A DNA stretch of 64,000 bases, from the NCBI RefSeq assembly GCF_900116205.1, contig NZ_FOZS01000004.1:186001-250000 (forward strand), read 5' to 3'. This DNA comes from Halostagnicola kamekurae (lineage in GTDB: Archaea; Halobacteriota; Halobacteria; Halobacteriales; Natrialbaceae). The notes beneath the pieces are model-generated. The model was not told the DNA's origin. It searched no databases and was given only the letters and a program-made list of their open reading frames with translations. The translations under genes and the position numbers were made by a program. This document shows, in pieces, positions 1 through 8,394 of the stretch; positions within the stretch are counted from its first letter, which is position 1; each line of letters starts with the position of its first letter.

Positions 1-873
1 GGTCGTCCGTATCTGATCGGCCCGGTCGGCCAGTTCTTCTGTCTCGAGTGACTCCTTGAGAGTGGTGCTTTGGCCGAGAATGAGGGTTAAATCGTTTCGG
101 ATGTTATGACGCATGACACGACTCAGTACGTCGAGGCGCTGTTGACGTCGATGGGTCTCATCGTACGCCGCAGAGAGGTCTGTGAGGGTCTGTAACATCC
201 GTTCGAATTTGGCTTCTGGTTTCTCTGCCTTGAGAAGGGGTTCCGGTCCGGTATAGTATGAATTTGGGCGGAGTTTTCCACGGTAGACGATATCCGAGTA
301 CGCATGAACGATATCGATCAAATCGCTGGCATCGAATTTCGTCATATCGTACTGGGCGAGTGCAACGCACGGAAGATCCGCAGCGGAGTCATTAAAACGC
401 GATATCGCTTTCAAGAGTTCGCGGATCGAGCGATTCGACGTGTGAATCCAACTCATCTCAGCGGTGATCAAGAGTCCATCGAACCCACGGTTTAGACTTT
501 CCTCGACCATCTCGAAGACGAAATCGAGGATCCCATCGCAGTCCAGCGATGACTTTCTCCCTTTCTCGGTAAGCGTTTCGACGACGAATTGCTCATCGGG
601 GATCGATTCGTGATCGACGCCGAATCGAGCGAGTGCCGAACGGAGTTCGTCGCTCGAACTTTCGGATGCTAAATACAAACAGCGTTGGTTTCGCTCGAGT
701 CCGGATTTGACGAACGGCATCGCGGCAGCCAGTCGTTGTTCACGGTTATCGAACAACACCGCGAGATTAGCAGTATCGAATGCGGTCACGACGTTAGAGC
801 TCTGACAAACCCGATCGAAATCTACAGAGTGGGCGTTAGATGCCGCAAAGAGGTGATTTTCTGTTGTATCCAT
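1..873 (-). CDS. MEDS-domain sensor histidine kinase (partial, C-terminus beyond window)
   Basis: The reading frame is open for 291 codons from the ATG at 871-873 and runs off the left edge. Residues 25-205 look like a MEDS (DcmR sensory) domain: an early segment around FDNREQRLAAAMPFVKSGLE, a strand ending CLYLASE, and a later helix with GFDGLLITAEMSW. A helical linker follows, then an H-box reading RVMRHNIRNDLTLILG, the haloarchaeal form of the phosphorylated-histidine region, so the ATPase domain lies outside the window. No membrane segment is visible, so it is probably a soluble kinase. It is divergently oriented to the receiver protein at 1083, with about 210 bp between them. The input signal cannot be told from sequence. 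MEDS and kinase calls rest on motif recognition only. Confidence 0.8.
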   Translation of the reverse strand, partial: MDTTENHLFAASNAHSVDFDRVCQSSNVVTAFDTANLAVLFDNREQRLAAAMPFVKSGLERNQRCLYLASESSSDELRSALARFGVDHESIPDEQFVVETLTEKGRKSSLDCDGILDFVFEMVEESLNRGFDGLLITAEMSWIHTSNRSIRELLKAISRFNDSAADLPCVALAQYDMTKFDASDLIDIVHAYSDIVYRGKLRPNSYYTGPEPLLKAEKPEAKFERMLQTLTDLSAAYDETHRRQQRLDVLSRVMRHNIRNDLTLILGQSTTLKESLETEELADRADQIRTT

Positions 874-1082
874 ATACGGTCCCAAATGACATTGGCTGTC
901 TCTCAATTTCTAACTTTGTCATATGTATCTTTGGATACTCCGACAAGTGCTTGTCAATGACTCCGACTCGTGAAAGAATCGCTGAACCGACTGCCCTTAT
1001 TACTATGTGATGGTAACATAACCCAAGGCCACACGAGATATGAGGGTTCAAGTGGGTTACCGCTGTAATGTAAACAGGATCT

Positions 1083-2159
1083 ATGTCACGTCAAACTCGA
1101 GTCTTGGCCGTCGCCAATGATCGGTCATCGTTACGACACTGGACCGAGGTACTCGAGGAGTACGAGGACATAGAAGTTCGATCGGCACAGGGGGTTTCCG
1201 AGGGTCTTTCGGTAATAACAGAGGCGGATATCGACTGTGTGCTGGTCGATCTATCGACGCCACAGTTGAATCTCGAGTTCATTCGGACGGTCGCTGACCG
1301 CAATCCGGAGCCACGATTATTACTCGTTACCGAGGACGAAGCAGACAAGACGATTAACAACGCGATCGAAGCCGGTGCAACTGATTACGTTCCGAAAGCA
1401 ACTGCGAACTCGTCAGACGGAAGATTCTCCCAGATACTACATGAATCGACTGAACCCGATCAAGCCGAATCGAACACGAGTTCGCGCACATCAACACGGA
1501 TCGACGTGGTTGCACCGAGCGAGTCGGAAACTGATGCCGAGTCCGATTTACCGTCCGACTCGGCCTCGCAGGATGAGCAATCGGGATCGCCACCACTCGA
1601 ATACACCCCGCAAGCGGGGACGAGTACGCTGGTCCAATCGAAATCGAACGTCGAAACCCAGTTTTCGTGTTCGAGCGTGGCCGAGACAAACGGCCCAAAG
1701 CGAAGTGTCGTGATCCGGTATACACAACTCGGGGAACAGGAGCTGTCGCGGATCGTCACCCAATGTGAGCAGACCACACTGATAGCTATTGGGTACTCGC
1801 AGTCAGTTCCCGACCACATCGAAGACGAACTCGAGGTGATCGAGATTACCAGTCCGACGGACCTCACTCGACTCGGAATCGTAACGACTGGCATCGTTCA
1901 AAACTGGGAGACGGACCGGGCGGAAACGGTGCTTTGTTTCGACGGGGTAAACGTTTTGCTTCGGTATAAATCGGTCAGGCAGGTGTTTCAGTTCTTGCAC
2001 GTGTTCCTCGCGAAACTGCAATCGTCTCAGGTGACGTCTCATTTTCACATCGATCACGGGGCCGAAGACCCACAGGATGTCAACTCTCTGAAACCGATTT
2101 TTGACAACGTTATCGAACTACGCTCTGAGGGGGTCGTGGTCGAATCGGAACTCGAATGA
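1083..2159 (+). CDS. Receiver-domain protein with C-terminal DUF7504-like domain
   Basis: The protein has 358 residues. Residues 1-110 resemble a response-regulator receiver: the phosphoacceptor lies in DCVLVDLSTPQ and the conserved Lys in DYVPKAT, but the usual N-terminal acidic pair is reduced to VANDR, so phosphorylation may be weak. Residues 115-210 are a low-complexity Ser/Thr/Asp/Glu linker. The C-terminal 150 residues resemble the haloarchaeal DUF7504 (RecA/KaiC-like) domain, with VLCFDGVNVLLRYKSVRQVF and a later HFHIDHGAEDP segment. Such proteins are thought to be signalling outputs without DNA binding. It is the first gene of a rightward signalling run, 83 bp before the HalX regulator. 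Domain names are inferred and the function is unknown. Confidence 0.75.
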   Translation: MSRQTRVLAVANDRSSLRHWTEVLEEYEDIEVRSAQGVSEGLSVITEADIDCVLVDLSTPQLNLEFIRTVADRNPEPRLLLVTEDEADKTINNAIEAGATDYVPKATANSSDGRFSQILHESTEPDQAESNTSSRTSTRIDVVAPSESETDAESDLPSDSASQDEQSGSPPLEYTPQAGTSTLVQSKSNVETQFSCSSVAETNGPKRSVVIRYTQLGEQELSRIVTQCEQTTLIAIGYSQSVPDHIEDELEVIEITSPTDLTRLGIVTTGIVQNWETDRAETVLCFDGVNVLLRYKSVRQVFQFLHVFLAKLQSSQVTSHFHIDHGAEDPQDVNSLKPIFDNVIELRSEGVVVESELE

Positions 2160-2242
2160 CTTTCGGCGGATTCGAAAGATATTCCAACCAACCAAAATTG
2201 CCAATACAATTTTCACGGATGACGCTGAAGGGGTAGATACGA

Positions 2243-2812
2243 ATGGCGACATCACCGACGGTCCTAATCGTCGAAGACGAACGTCTTCTGGGCGAGCTGT
2301 TCGAGACGTGGCTGGAATCAGCCTACACCGTCCGCGTCGCAAACGATGGGGAGCAGGCACTCGAGATGCTCGACGACGAAGTCAGTATGGCGCTTCTCGA
2401 TCGGCGGATGCCTGGACTCTCAGGGGATGCGGTACTCGACGAAATACGTAATCGGGGGTACGACTTCCCGGTCGCGATGGTAACGGCGGTCGACCCGGAC
2501 TTCGATATCGTCGAAATGAGGTTCGACGACTATCTCGTCAAACCAGTGTCGCGAGAGACGCTTCTCGATCTCGTCGACAGCCTGATTACGCTGCCGTCAT
2601 ACACGGACGCCGTCCAGCAGTACTTTCAGCTTTCAACGAAGAAGGCCGCCCTCGAGGCGAACAAATCGCAGGCCGAACTCAATTCGAGCGAGGAGTACGA
2701 AAAACTCCTCGAGAAACACGCTGAGGCGAAGAATCGAGCCGATACCAGGGTCGAATCGATCTCGGATCAGATTTCCTTCTCCGATCTCGACGATAAATCG
2801 TATTTCTCATAA
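2243..2812 (+). CDS. HalX-type response regulator
   Basis: This 189-residue protein has a canonical receiver (residues 1-115) with the acidic pair in VEDERL, the phosphoacceptor in MALLDRRMPG, a Thr switch in AMVTAV and the Lys in YLVKPVS. A roughly 60-residue helical C-terminus beginning near LPSYTDAVQQYFQLSTKKA matches the HalX domain found almost only in haloarchaeal regulators. HalX has no recognised DNA-binding motif and its output is not settled. The nearby orphan kinases are the obvious candidates for phosphodonor, though partner choice cannot be read from sequence. Confidence 0.88.
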   Translation: MATSPTVLIVEDERLLGELFETWLESAYTVRVANDGEQALEMLDDEVSMALLDRRMPGLSGDAVLDEIRNRGYDFPVAMVTAVDPDFDIVEMRFDDYLVKPVSRETLLDLVDSLITLPSYTDAVQQYFQLSTKKAALEANKSQAELNSSEEYEKLLEKHAEAKNRADTRVESISDQISFSDLDDKSYFS

Positions 2813-3042
2813 ACGATCGCTGACCGAGGATAGACGGGGGATATCGTGAGGACATTCGTCTACTACCGGTAGAACGTCGTCGCCGGCTACAATTCGTTGT
2901 CTTCCCGGGTATCCTCGATAGCGAGCGGAGGAGCGAATCGAGCGAGTAGACGAACCAGTTAGTGTAAACTATACGGGGATAAGACTCATCTGCATTGAGA
3001 TCCCTAGAACAGGGTAAGTTACGACTCGACTATGACACGGCT

Positions 3043-4185
3043 ATGACACGGCGGCGTCGGAAACGCGGACGCTCAAGCGGGTTGCGTAGCCGCCGCTCTG
3101 TGTTAGCTCTCGCCGCGAGTGCTCTCGGGATCGGAAGCGTGTACGGGAGCGAAGCGTTTTCGGGTTCAACCGCCCGCAGATCGTTAGGGATCGGGGTGAG
3201 CGACGACAGCCGGTCGCTACTGGCTATCGAGCCACAGGATCCCGTTGTAGGGGGCGGTGACAGAACGAAACTGTTCCAATTGACGAACAACTTTGCGGGA
3301 GCACTCGACGACATCTCTGTCGAAGTCGAAAACCCGAACGCCGTCGAACTGGACTTCCATGCGTTTACTACACCGGAGCCGCTCGAGCCTGGTGAGTCGG
3401 GAGCGATACGTGCGAGTATTTCGGCTGGGTCGAGCGTCACCGAAACGGTGGGTATAATCATCCGTGCGTCTGGTGATGGTGAGTCGGTTGTGGCAAGACG
3501 AGACCTAACGATTTCATATGAGTCGGAGTCCAACTCGGGAGTGAGCGCCCGTGTCGATGACCTCACGTCGATAGATACGGATGATCCGGTCTTTTATGTT
3601 TCATACGACACACACGGTAGCGCAGGCAGCGTACGAATCACTGCCTCGGACCAGAATACGCACGGAGCGAGTGATACGGAAACCGTCATCGGTGAGCGAG
3701 GGGGGACGTTGCTCCAACCCGGCTGGAACGCTGGCGCGACGTTTGACATCACGATCGAAGCTGTGGATGACGGGACGGTAACCGAGGACCGAACGCTCGT
3801 TACCATTGCAGATACGCAGAACCCGAGTGGCAACGACGATCTCGGACTGGCGGAGAGTGCTAGCCTCAAAACGGCGTCTATCGCGGACAGTTCGAGTCCC
3901 ACCCGAGACGCCGTACACTTCGACTTTAGCTACGCCGTCACGCCCTCCGGAAGTTTCTCCGAAGTCGGCTTATACACGCTCAACACCAGTGGAACCGGCG
4001 GGGTCGCTGATCGAACCCGCGATCACCGAAGCGGCGATAGCATCTCCGTTTCGACAAACTACGGTGCAAATACTCCGTATAAATTGGCACTCCTCGTATT
4101 TGACGGAGATGGCGTCGTCGTGGATAGTCACATTACAACAGATGTTGCGGACGGAGTACCCCAGAACGGCCCGATAGGGGGATAA
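3043..4185 (+). CDS. Tat-type exported protein of unknown function
   Basis: The ATG at 3043 gives 380 residues; an in-frame TTG 48 bp upstream would only lengthen the N-region. The N-terminus is very basic, with SRRSVLALAASALGIGS: a twin arginine before a hydrophobic stretch, as in haloarchaeal Tat substrates, without an obvious lipobox cysteine. The mature part is acidic and beta-rich. Residues 55-170 look like an Ig-like or archaellin-adjacent fold of the kind seen in haloarchaeal surface proteins (LFQLTNNFAGALDDISVEVE), and a second beta-domain follows. It lies between the HalX regulator and a PAS kinase. No enzymatic motif is recognised. A surface or cell-wall role is inference. Confidence 0.7.
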   Translation: MTRRRRKRGRSSGLRSRRSVLALAASALGIGSVYGSEAFSGSTARRSLGIGVSDDSRSLLAIEPQDPVVGGGDRTKLFQLTNNFAGALDDISVEVENPNAVELDFHAFTTPEPLEPGESGAIRASISAGSSVTETVGIIIRASGDGESVVARRDLTISYESESNSGVSARVDDLTSIDTDDPVFYVSYDTHGSAGSVRITASDQNTHGASDTETVIGERGGTLLQPGWNAGATFDITIEAVDDGTVTEDRTLVTIADTQNPSGNDDLGLAESASLKTASIADSSSPTRDAVHFDFSYAVTPSGSFSEVGLYTLNTSGTGGVADRTRDHRSGDSISVSTNYGANTPYKLALLVFDGDGVVVDSHITTDVADGVPQNGPIGG

Positions 4186-4384
4186 GCGAGGGAGTCGAGC
4201 GATACATCTTTTCCCCATCGAACGTGCGATGACAAAGAGAAAGTCCCTATAAGACGGATCGTGCTTCGTAGTTCAACGTTTGTCTCAGAATATTCGAGTA
4301 GATATTAATTTATTGAGCTATAACAACCATTGATAGTCGGCGGTAGAGTTTTATGGATGGGGCGATAATTATACTTAGCAATAG

Positions 4385-5434
4385 ATGGCCAAAGAGACCG
4401 ATGAAGTTCGCTCTGCTGAGTTTTACCGAACGCTCGTCCGAAACGCTGCGGAAGGGATGTTAACAATCGATAAGAATAGTGACATCGTGTACGCGAACCC
4501 GGCCATTGAGGATATTCTCGGATATTCTCCCGAGGAATTGATCGGTTCTTCGAAGATGAAGATCATCCCCGAGCGCCTCCAGTCTGCACACGCGAATGCA
4601 TTAGCATCCTACGTTGAAACGGGAGAACGGAACATCGACTGGAACGGCTTCGAACTACCAGCACTTCATAAAGACGGCCACGAAGTACCGACACTAATCA
4701 GTCTCCGTGAACACGATCACGATGGGAAACAGTACTTCACCGGCATTATCCGGGATATAACCGAGCGGAGACATCGCGAGAACCAGCTACGCGACCAGAA
4801 AGATCGTCTCAATGAGTTCTCGGAGATTCTCACTCACGACATTCGAAATCCCCTCTCGATAGCCCAAGGGCATGCAGAATTAGCCCAAGAGGAGCACGAT
4901 ATTCCAGAAGCAGAGCAAATCATCGAATCGCTCGAGCGTATCGATTCGCTCATCGAAGATGTAAATGCACTCACGCAGAATGGCGATACGATCGTCGACG
5001 TGGAACCGGTTGCTATCGAGACTTGCGCCACCGAAGCATGGCGGAACGTGAGTACTGCAAGTGCGGAGTTATGCGTCGAAGGAGCGCTCGGGAGGGCCAA
5101 CGCAGACGAAAGTCAACTGCACGGGTTTTTCGAGAACCTGTTTCGCAATGCGGTTGAACACGCGGGAACCGATGTCGCCATCCAGATCGGACTATTACCG
5201 GATCGGAAGGGGATGTACGTCGAAGATACTGGTTCCGGAATTCCAGAATCAATACGTGGTGATATCTTCGAATACGGGTACACGACGAATGATAATGGGA
5301 CGGGGTACGGACTTTCGATCGTCCAACAGATCGTAAACGAACATGGGTGGGAAATCGCCGTGACTGAAAGCGATGCAGGTGGCGCTCGCTTCGAAATCAC
5401 AGGGATGGAGTTCGTTGACGCAACTGATCGATAA
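4385..5434 (+). CDS. PAS-domain histidine kinase
   Basis: The protein has 349 residues. Residues 10-125 form a PAS domain (VYANPAIEDILGYSPEELIG and a PAC-like end at GIIRDITERR). The dimerisation and phosphoacceptor helix carries FSEILTHDIRNPLSIAQGH, and residues 240-345 form a HATPase_c domain with N-box FFENLFRNAVEHA, G1-box VEDTGSGIP and a glycine-rich lid at GTGYGLSIVQQI. All catalytic boxes look intact. There is no transmembrane segment, so it is cytoplasmic, with the PAS domain as the probable sensor. It shares its kinase architecture with the two larger hybrids downstream, which suggests expansion by duplication. Confidence 0.9.
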   Translation: MAKETDEVRSAEFYRTLVRNAAEGMLTIDKNSDIVYANPAIEDILGYSPEELIGSSKMKIIPERLQSAHANALASYVETGERNIDWNGFELPALHKDGHEVPTLISLREHDHDGKQYFTGIIRDITERRHRENQLRDQKDRLNEFSEILTHDIRNPLSIAQGHAELAQEEHDIPEAEQIIESLERIDSLIEDVNALTQNGDTIVDVEPVAIETCATEAWRNVSTASAELCVEGALGRANADESQLHGFFENLFRNAVEHAGTDVAIQIGLLPDRKGMYVEDTGSGIPESIRGDIFEYGYTTNDNGTGYGLSIVQQIVNEHGWEIAVTESDAGGARFEITGMEFVDATDR

Positions 5435-5943
5435 CGGTGTGTGGGAATCTGACCCATCTCACCCCTCGTCGGTTTCGCCACCGCCGCATACGAAACCCGT
5501 CACAGCGCTGGAACCGTTGACCTACGGCAGACGATTCGTCGATACGGGGAATGAAACCGTCGACTTCGTTGTACTGATCTCGGCAGACCAATTCTGTTCG
5601 GCTAAGCGACGTGATTTCGTACAGACTCGAGCGCTCGGCTAGGTCGATACCTCCGGCGAGGCTGTAGCCCTCGGGCGCGTCGAGATGTAGGAAACCAGCT
5701 GGCTGTCGTAGTCTCGTCGGCTTATTTTAGGTTTCGATGCATAGACTGTTTATTCTGTATGGTATGGAACATTGACGATTTCCAGAATCGATTTTTGTAC
5801 TGCAGTGATAGGTTCGGAATCGTCGACACTTGCTTCAAACGCCTCTTCCCAACTAGTAATGGTGGATGAAGCTTGTCCGACACCAGCTGTGGCACCCACT
5901 TTTTTGTCCGATTAGTATAAGAACACCTCGTGGGGAACGCACT
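5435..5943. other. Gene-free stretch
   Basis: About 500 bp lie between the PAS kinase and the small membrane protein. Open frames here are short, lack codon bias and resemble no family I know. No tRNA, hairpin array or insertion-sequence end was seen. Confidence 0.5.
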
Positions 5944-6543
5944 ATGTCACTAGCAGACCTGCAAAGACCAGCTACTCGGCGTGAACGGTATCGATATATG
6001 GCCACTGCCGCGACCCGCCCATTCGCGATTGGAGCCACTCTCTTGCCACTTGCACTTCCCGTCTTGGGCTATCTCTCGAGCGATATTCGGATCATGTTCA
6101 CCATTCATCTCTTTCTCGGCGCGTTCTGGTTCGGAACGGCGGTCCTCGGTGCGGTCGTTCTCGGACCGGTAATGGGGGGTCTTTCTGCGGAAGCAAACGT
6201 CGAGTTCGCCAAAGGTTTCGTTCCCAGAATGACCCTCCTTATGGAACCGGTTTCCGTTGGCGTCATCGGTTCTGGAATCGGTCTCGCGAGTATGATGGGA
6301 CTCTGGGCCTCTCCGTCACCGTCCCTATGGGCGGCACTCGTTCTTGCTATCGCATTACTCGTCCTTGGATTCGGTCCGCTTCACAAATTCACGGTCGGTA
6401 TGTTCGACGAGATTGCCGCCGAAGAGACCAATCACGAACGGCTTGCCGCGTTAAACAAGAAGTATGGAATGCTGAGTCTGGTCGAACTCGTCTTGATGAT
6501 CGCGATCGTAGCGACGATGTCTGGCCTTCGATGGGGCTTTTGA
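5944..6543 (+). CDS. Four-helix integral membrane protein
   Basis: From the ATG at 5944 the product is 199 residues; an upstream in-frame ATG at 5866 would add an unconvincing 26-residue leader. Four hydrophobic helices are visible at about residues 25-45, 55-85, 105-125 and 165-190 (FAIGATLLPLALPVLGYLSS, FWFGTAVLGAVVLGPVMGG). Loops are short and charged, including one with FDEIAAEETNHERLAALN. The organisation recalls CopD- or DUF2269-like four-helix proteins, but no metal ligands stand out, so I do not assign a substrate. It stands alone, flanked by roughly 500 and 320 bp of non-coding DNA. Confidence 0.65.
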   Translation: MSLADLQRPATRRERYRYMATAATRPFAIGATLLPLALPVLGYLSSDIRIMFTIHLFLGAFWFGTAVLGAVVLGPVMGGLSAEANVEFAKGFVPRMTLLMEPVSVGVIGSGIGLASMMGLWASPSPSLWAALVLAIALLVLGFGPLHKFTVGMFDEIAAEETNHERLAALNKKYGMLSLVELVLMIAIVATMSGLRWGF

Positions 6544-6866
6544 CTCCACAATTCGCCTGTGTCGTGATACCATCGACTCCGTCGGTATCGATGGCAGAGT
6601 TAGGTGTTCGGGCAGTCGTGTGATAGAAGGCGGACTCGGTCGAATTCACAGTCGCGTCAATTTCCCGAGGAAGCGTTGTACCTCCATCCGAACGCGCTAT
6701 TGATCGGTACACGAACAGTTGAGTGTCGATTGAGATTCCAACTCGAGGATGTATGTGGTTCACTGAACGGAGCGTAGCTTCTGATAGGTGTCCACTAGTT
6801 TTATCTGTCTTTCCCAACGATAGTCGATATCTGAAAAACAGAGCCAATTCAATGGTCGTACTTACT
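6544..6866. other. Gene-free stretch
   Basis: About 320 bp lie upstream of the first hybrid kinase. Nothing recognisable as a gene, repeat or structured RNA was found. Confidence 0.4.
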
Positions 6867-8300
6867 ATGTCGGCTGAAATCACACGAGTCTTACACGTCG
6901 ATGACGACCCTAATTTCAGTGACGTTGTTACGTCATTTCTCGAATCGGAAGATGAGGCGCTCGAGGTCGTTACCGAGACGTCCGTAGAGGATGGACTCAG
7001 CCAACTCCAGAAGGGCAGCGTTGATTGTGTCGTTAGCGATTACGATATGCCGGAAACGAATGGGTTAGATTTTTTCGAGGCGGTTCGAGAATCACACCCG
7101 GAGATGCCGTTCATCCTCTTTACCGGTAAGGGGAGCGAAGAAATCGCAAGCACGGCGATCAGTCGCGGCGTCACCGATTACTTACAGAAGGCAGGGGGGA
7201 CCGAGCAGTACGAGGTGCTTGCAAACCGCATTCGAAACAGCGTCGACCGGCACCGAACCGAGCGCGAGCTCCGCCGGAATCGGGAATTTCTCACGCGCGT
7301 TCTCAATCTCAATCCGTCGGCCATCATCGTGCTAGATGAGTGCGGAGAAATTGTTCGAGCAAACGAACGCGCCGAAACGATTCTCGACCTCCCCGAATCA
7401 GAGATAACGAGTCGCTCTTTCGATGACGCCGAATGGGACGTCGTGGATGAAGACGGGTGTTCGATTTCGAAGGACGCGTTGCCGTTCGGGCGTGTACGTG
7501 AGAGCGGCGAATCGGTATACGAAATCCAACACGGTATCAGACGGGCCGATGGAGACGTCGTATGGGTCTCGATAAACGCCGCCCCGCTGTGGGACGAACA
7601 CGACGAAATTCAATACGTGGTCACGGTCGTGTCCGATATAACATCGAGAAAACGGAAAAATCAGTCCCTGAACGCGACTATCATACAACTCGAGGGATTC
7701 GGAAATGTCCTCTCTCATGACCTCGGAAATATCCACCAAATTGCACACGGCCGTCTCGAACTGGCACGCGATACGGGCGAGCAAGAACACTTCGAGGCTG
7801 TCGAGGAGTCGATAGACCGAGCCGAAGGGATGTTAGACGAACTGACAACGGCAATGCAGGCCGGCAGTATCGTAGAGGAGGTTGCCACGGTTGCGGTGGA
7901 TGACGTATTCGATCGAGCATGGCAATCTCAGGCAACAGCGGACGCAACGAGGGAAGTAGAGGAAGGCATTCGGATCGAAGCGAACGAAATGGCATTACAG
8001 CGGATGTTCGAAAATCTGGTCCGCAATGCGTTTGAACACGGGGATAATACGGCAACAGTTCGAGTGGGCTCACTCGCAGATGGTTTCTACGTCGAAGATG
8101 ATGGGCCGGGAATCCCGAAGGACGAGCGTGAAAACGTCTTCGAGCCAGGATATACGACGAAAAAAGGTGGAACCGGAACAGGACTCGTTAGCATTCAACA
8201 GATAGCTCTCGCGCACGGATGGGATACGGAGATTCGAGACGGGTCTGATGGAGGTGCTCGATTTAACTTTACAACGTCGAACCGGGCTGCTGACCGATGA
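6867..8300 (+). CDS. Receiver-PAS-histidine kinase hybrid with altered H-box
   Basis: The start at 6867 begins directly before the receiver (MSAEITRVLHVDDDP); an in-frame ATG at 6852 is an alternative. The 477 residues hold a receiver (1-125; phosphoacceptor in VVSDYDMPET, Lys in YLQKAGG), a PAS domain (about 140-260, ending VVSDITSRKR), a dimerisation helix and a HATPase domain (N-box FENLVRNAFEHG, G1 VEDDGPGIP, lid GGTGTGLVSIQQI). The H-box reads LSHDLGNIHQIAHG: the His is present, but the usual H-D-[IL]-R-N-P is replaced by H-D-L-G-N-I. The receiver-first order is common in haloarchaeal phosphorelays. It is closely related in its receiver to the next gene. Confidence 0.85.
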   Translation: MSAEITRVLHVDDDPNFSDVVTSFLESEDEALEVVTETSVEDGLSQLQKGSVDCVVSDYDMPETNGLDFFEAVRESHPEMPFILFTGKGSEEIASTAISRGVTDYLQKAGGTEQYEVLANRIRNSVDRHRTERELRRNREFLTRVLNLNPSAIIVLDECGEIVRANERAETILDLPESEITSRSFDDAEWDVVDEDGCSISKDALPFGRVRESGESVYEIQHGIRRADGDVVWVSINAAPLWDEHDEIQYVVTVVSDITSRKRKNQSLNATIIQLEGFGNVLSHDLGNIHQIAHGRLELARDTGEQEHFEAVEESIDRAEGMLDELTTAMQAGSIVEEVATVAVDDVFDRAWQSQATADATREVEEGIRIEANEMALQRMFENLVRNAFEHGDNTATVRVGSLADGFYVEDDGPGIPKDERENVFEPGYTTKKGGTGTGLVSIQQIALAHGWDTEIRDGSDGGARFNFTTSNRAADR

Positions 8301-8394
8301 GGTCACAAACGAGCTCGAACACTGCTGGACGAAAACCAACTGTGGTATGTGACACAACCGATAAGACGATTATTGTCGACCAGTATACGACACT

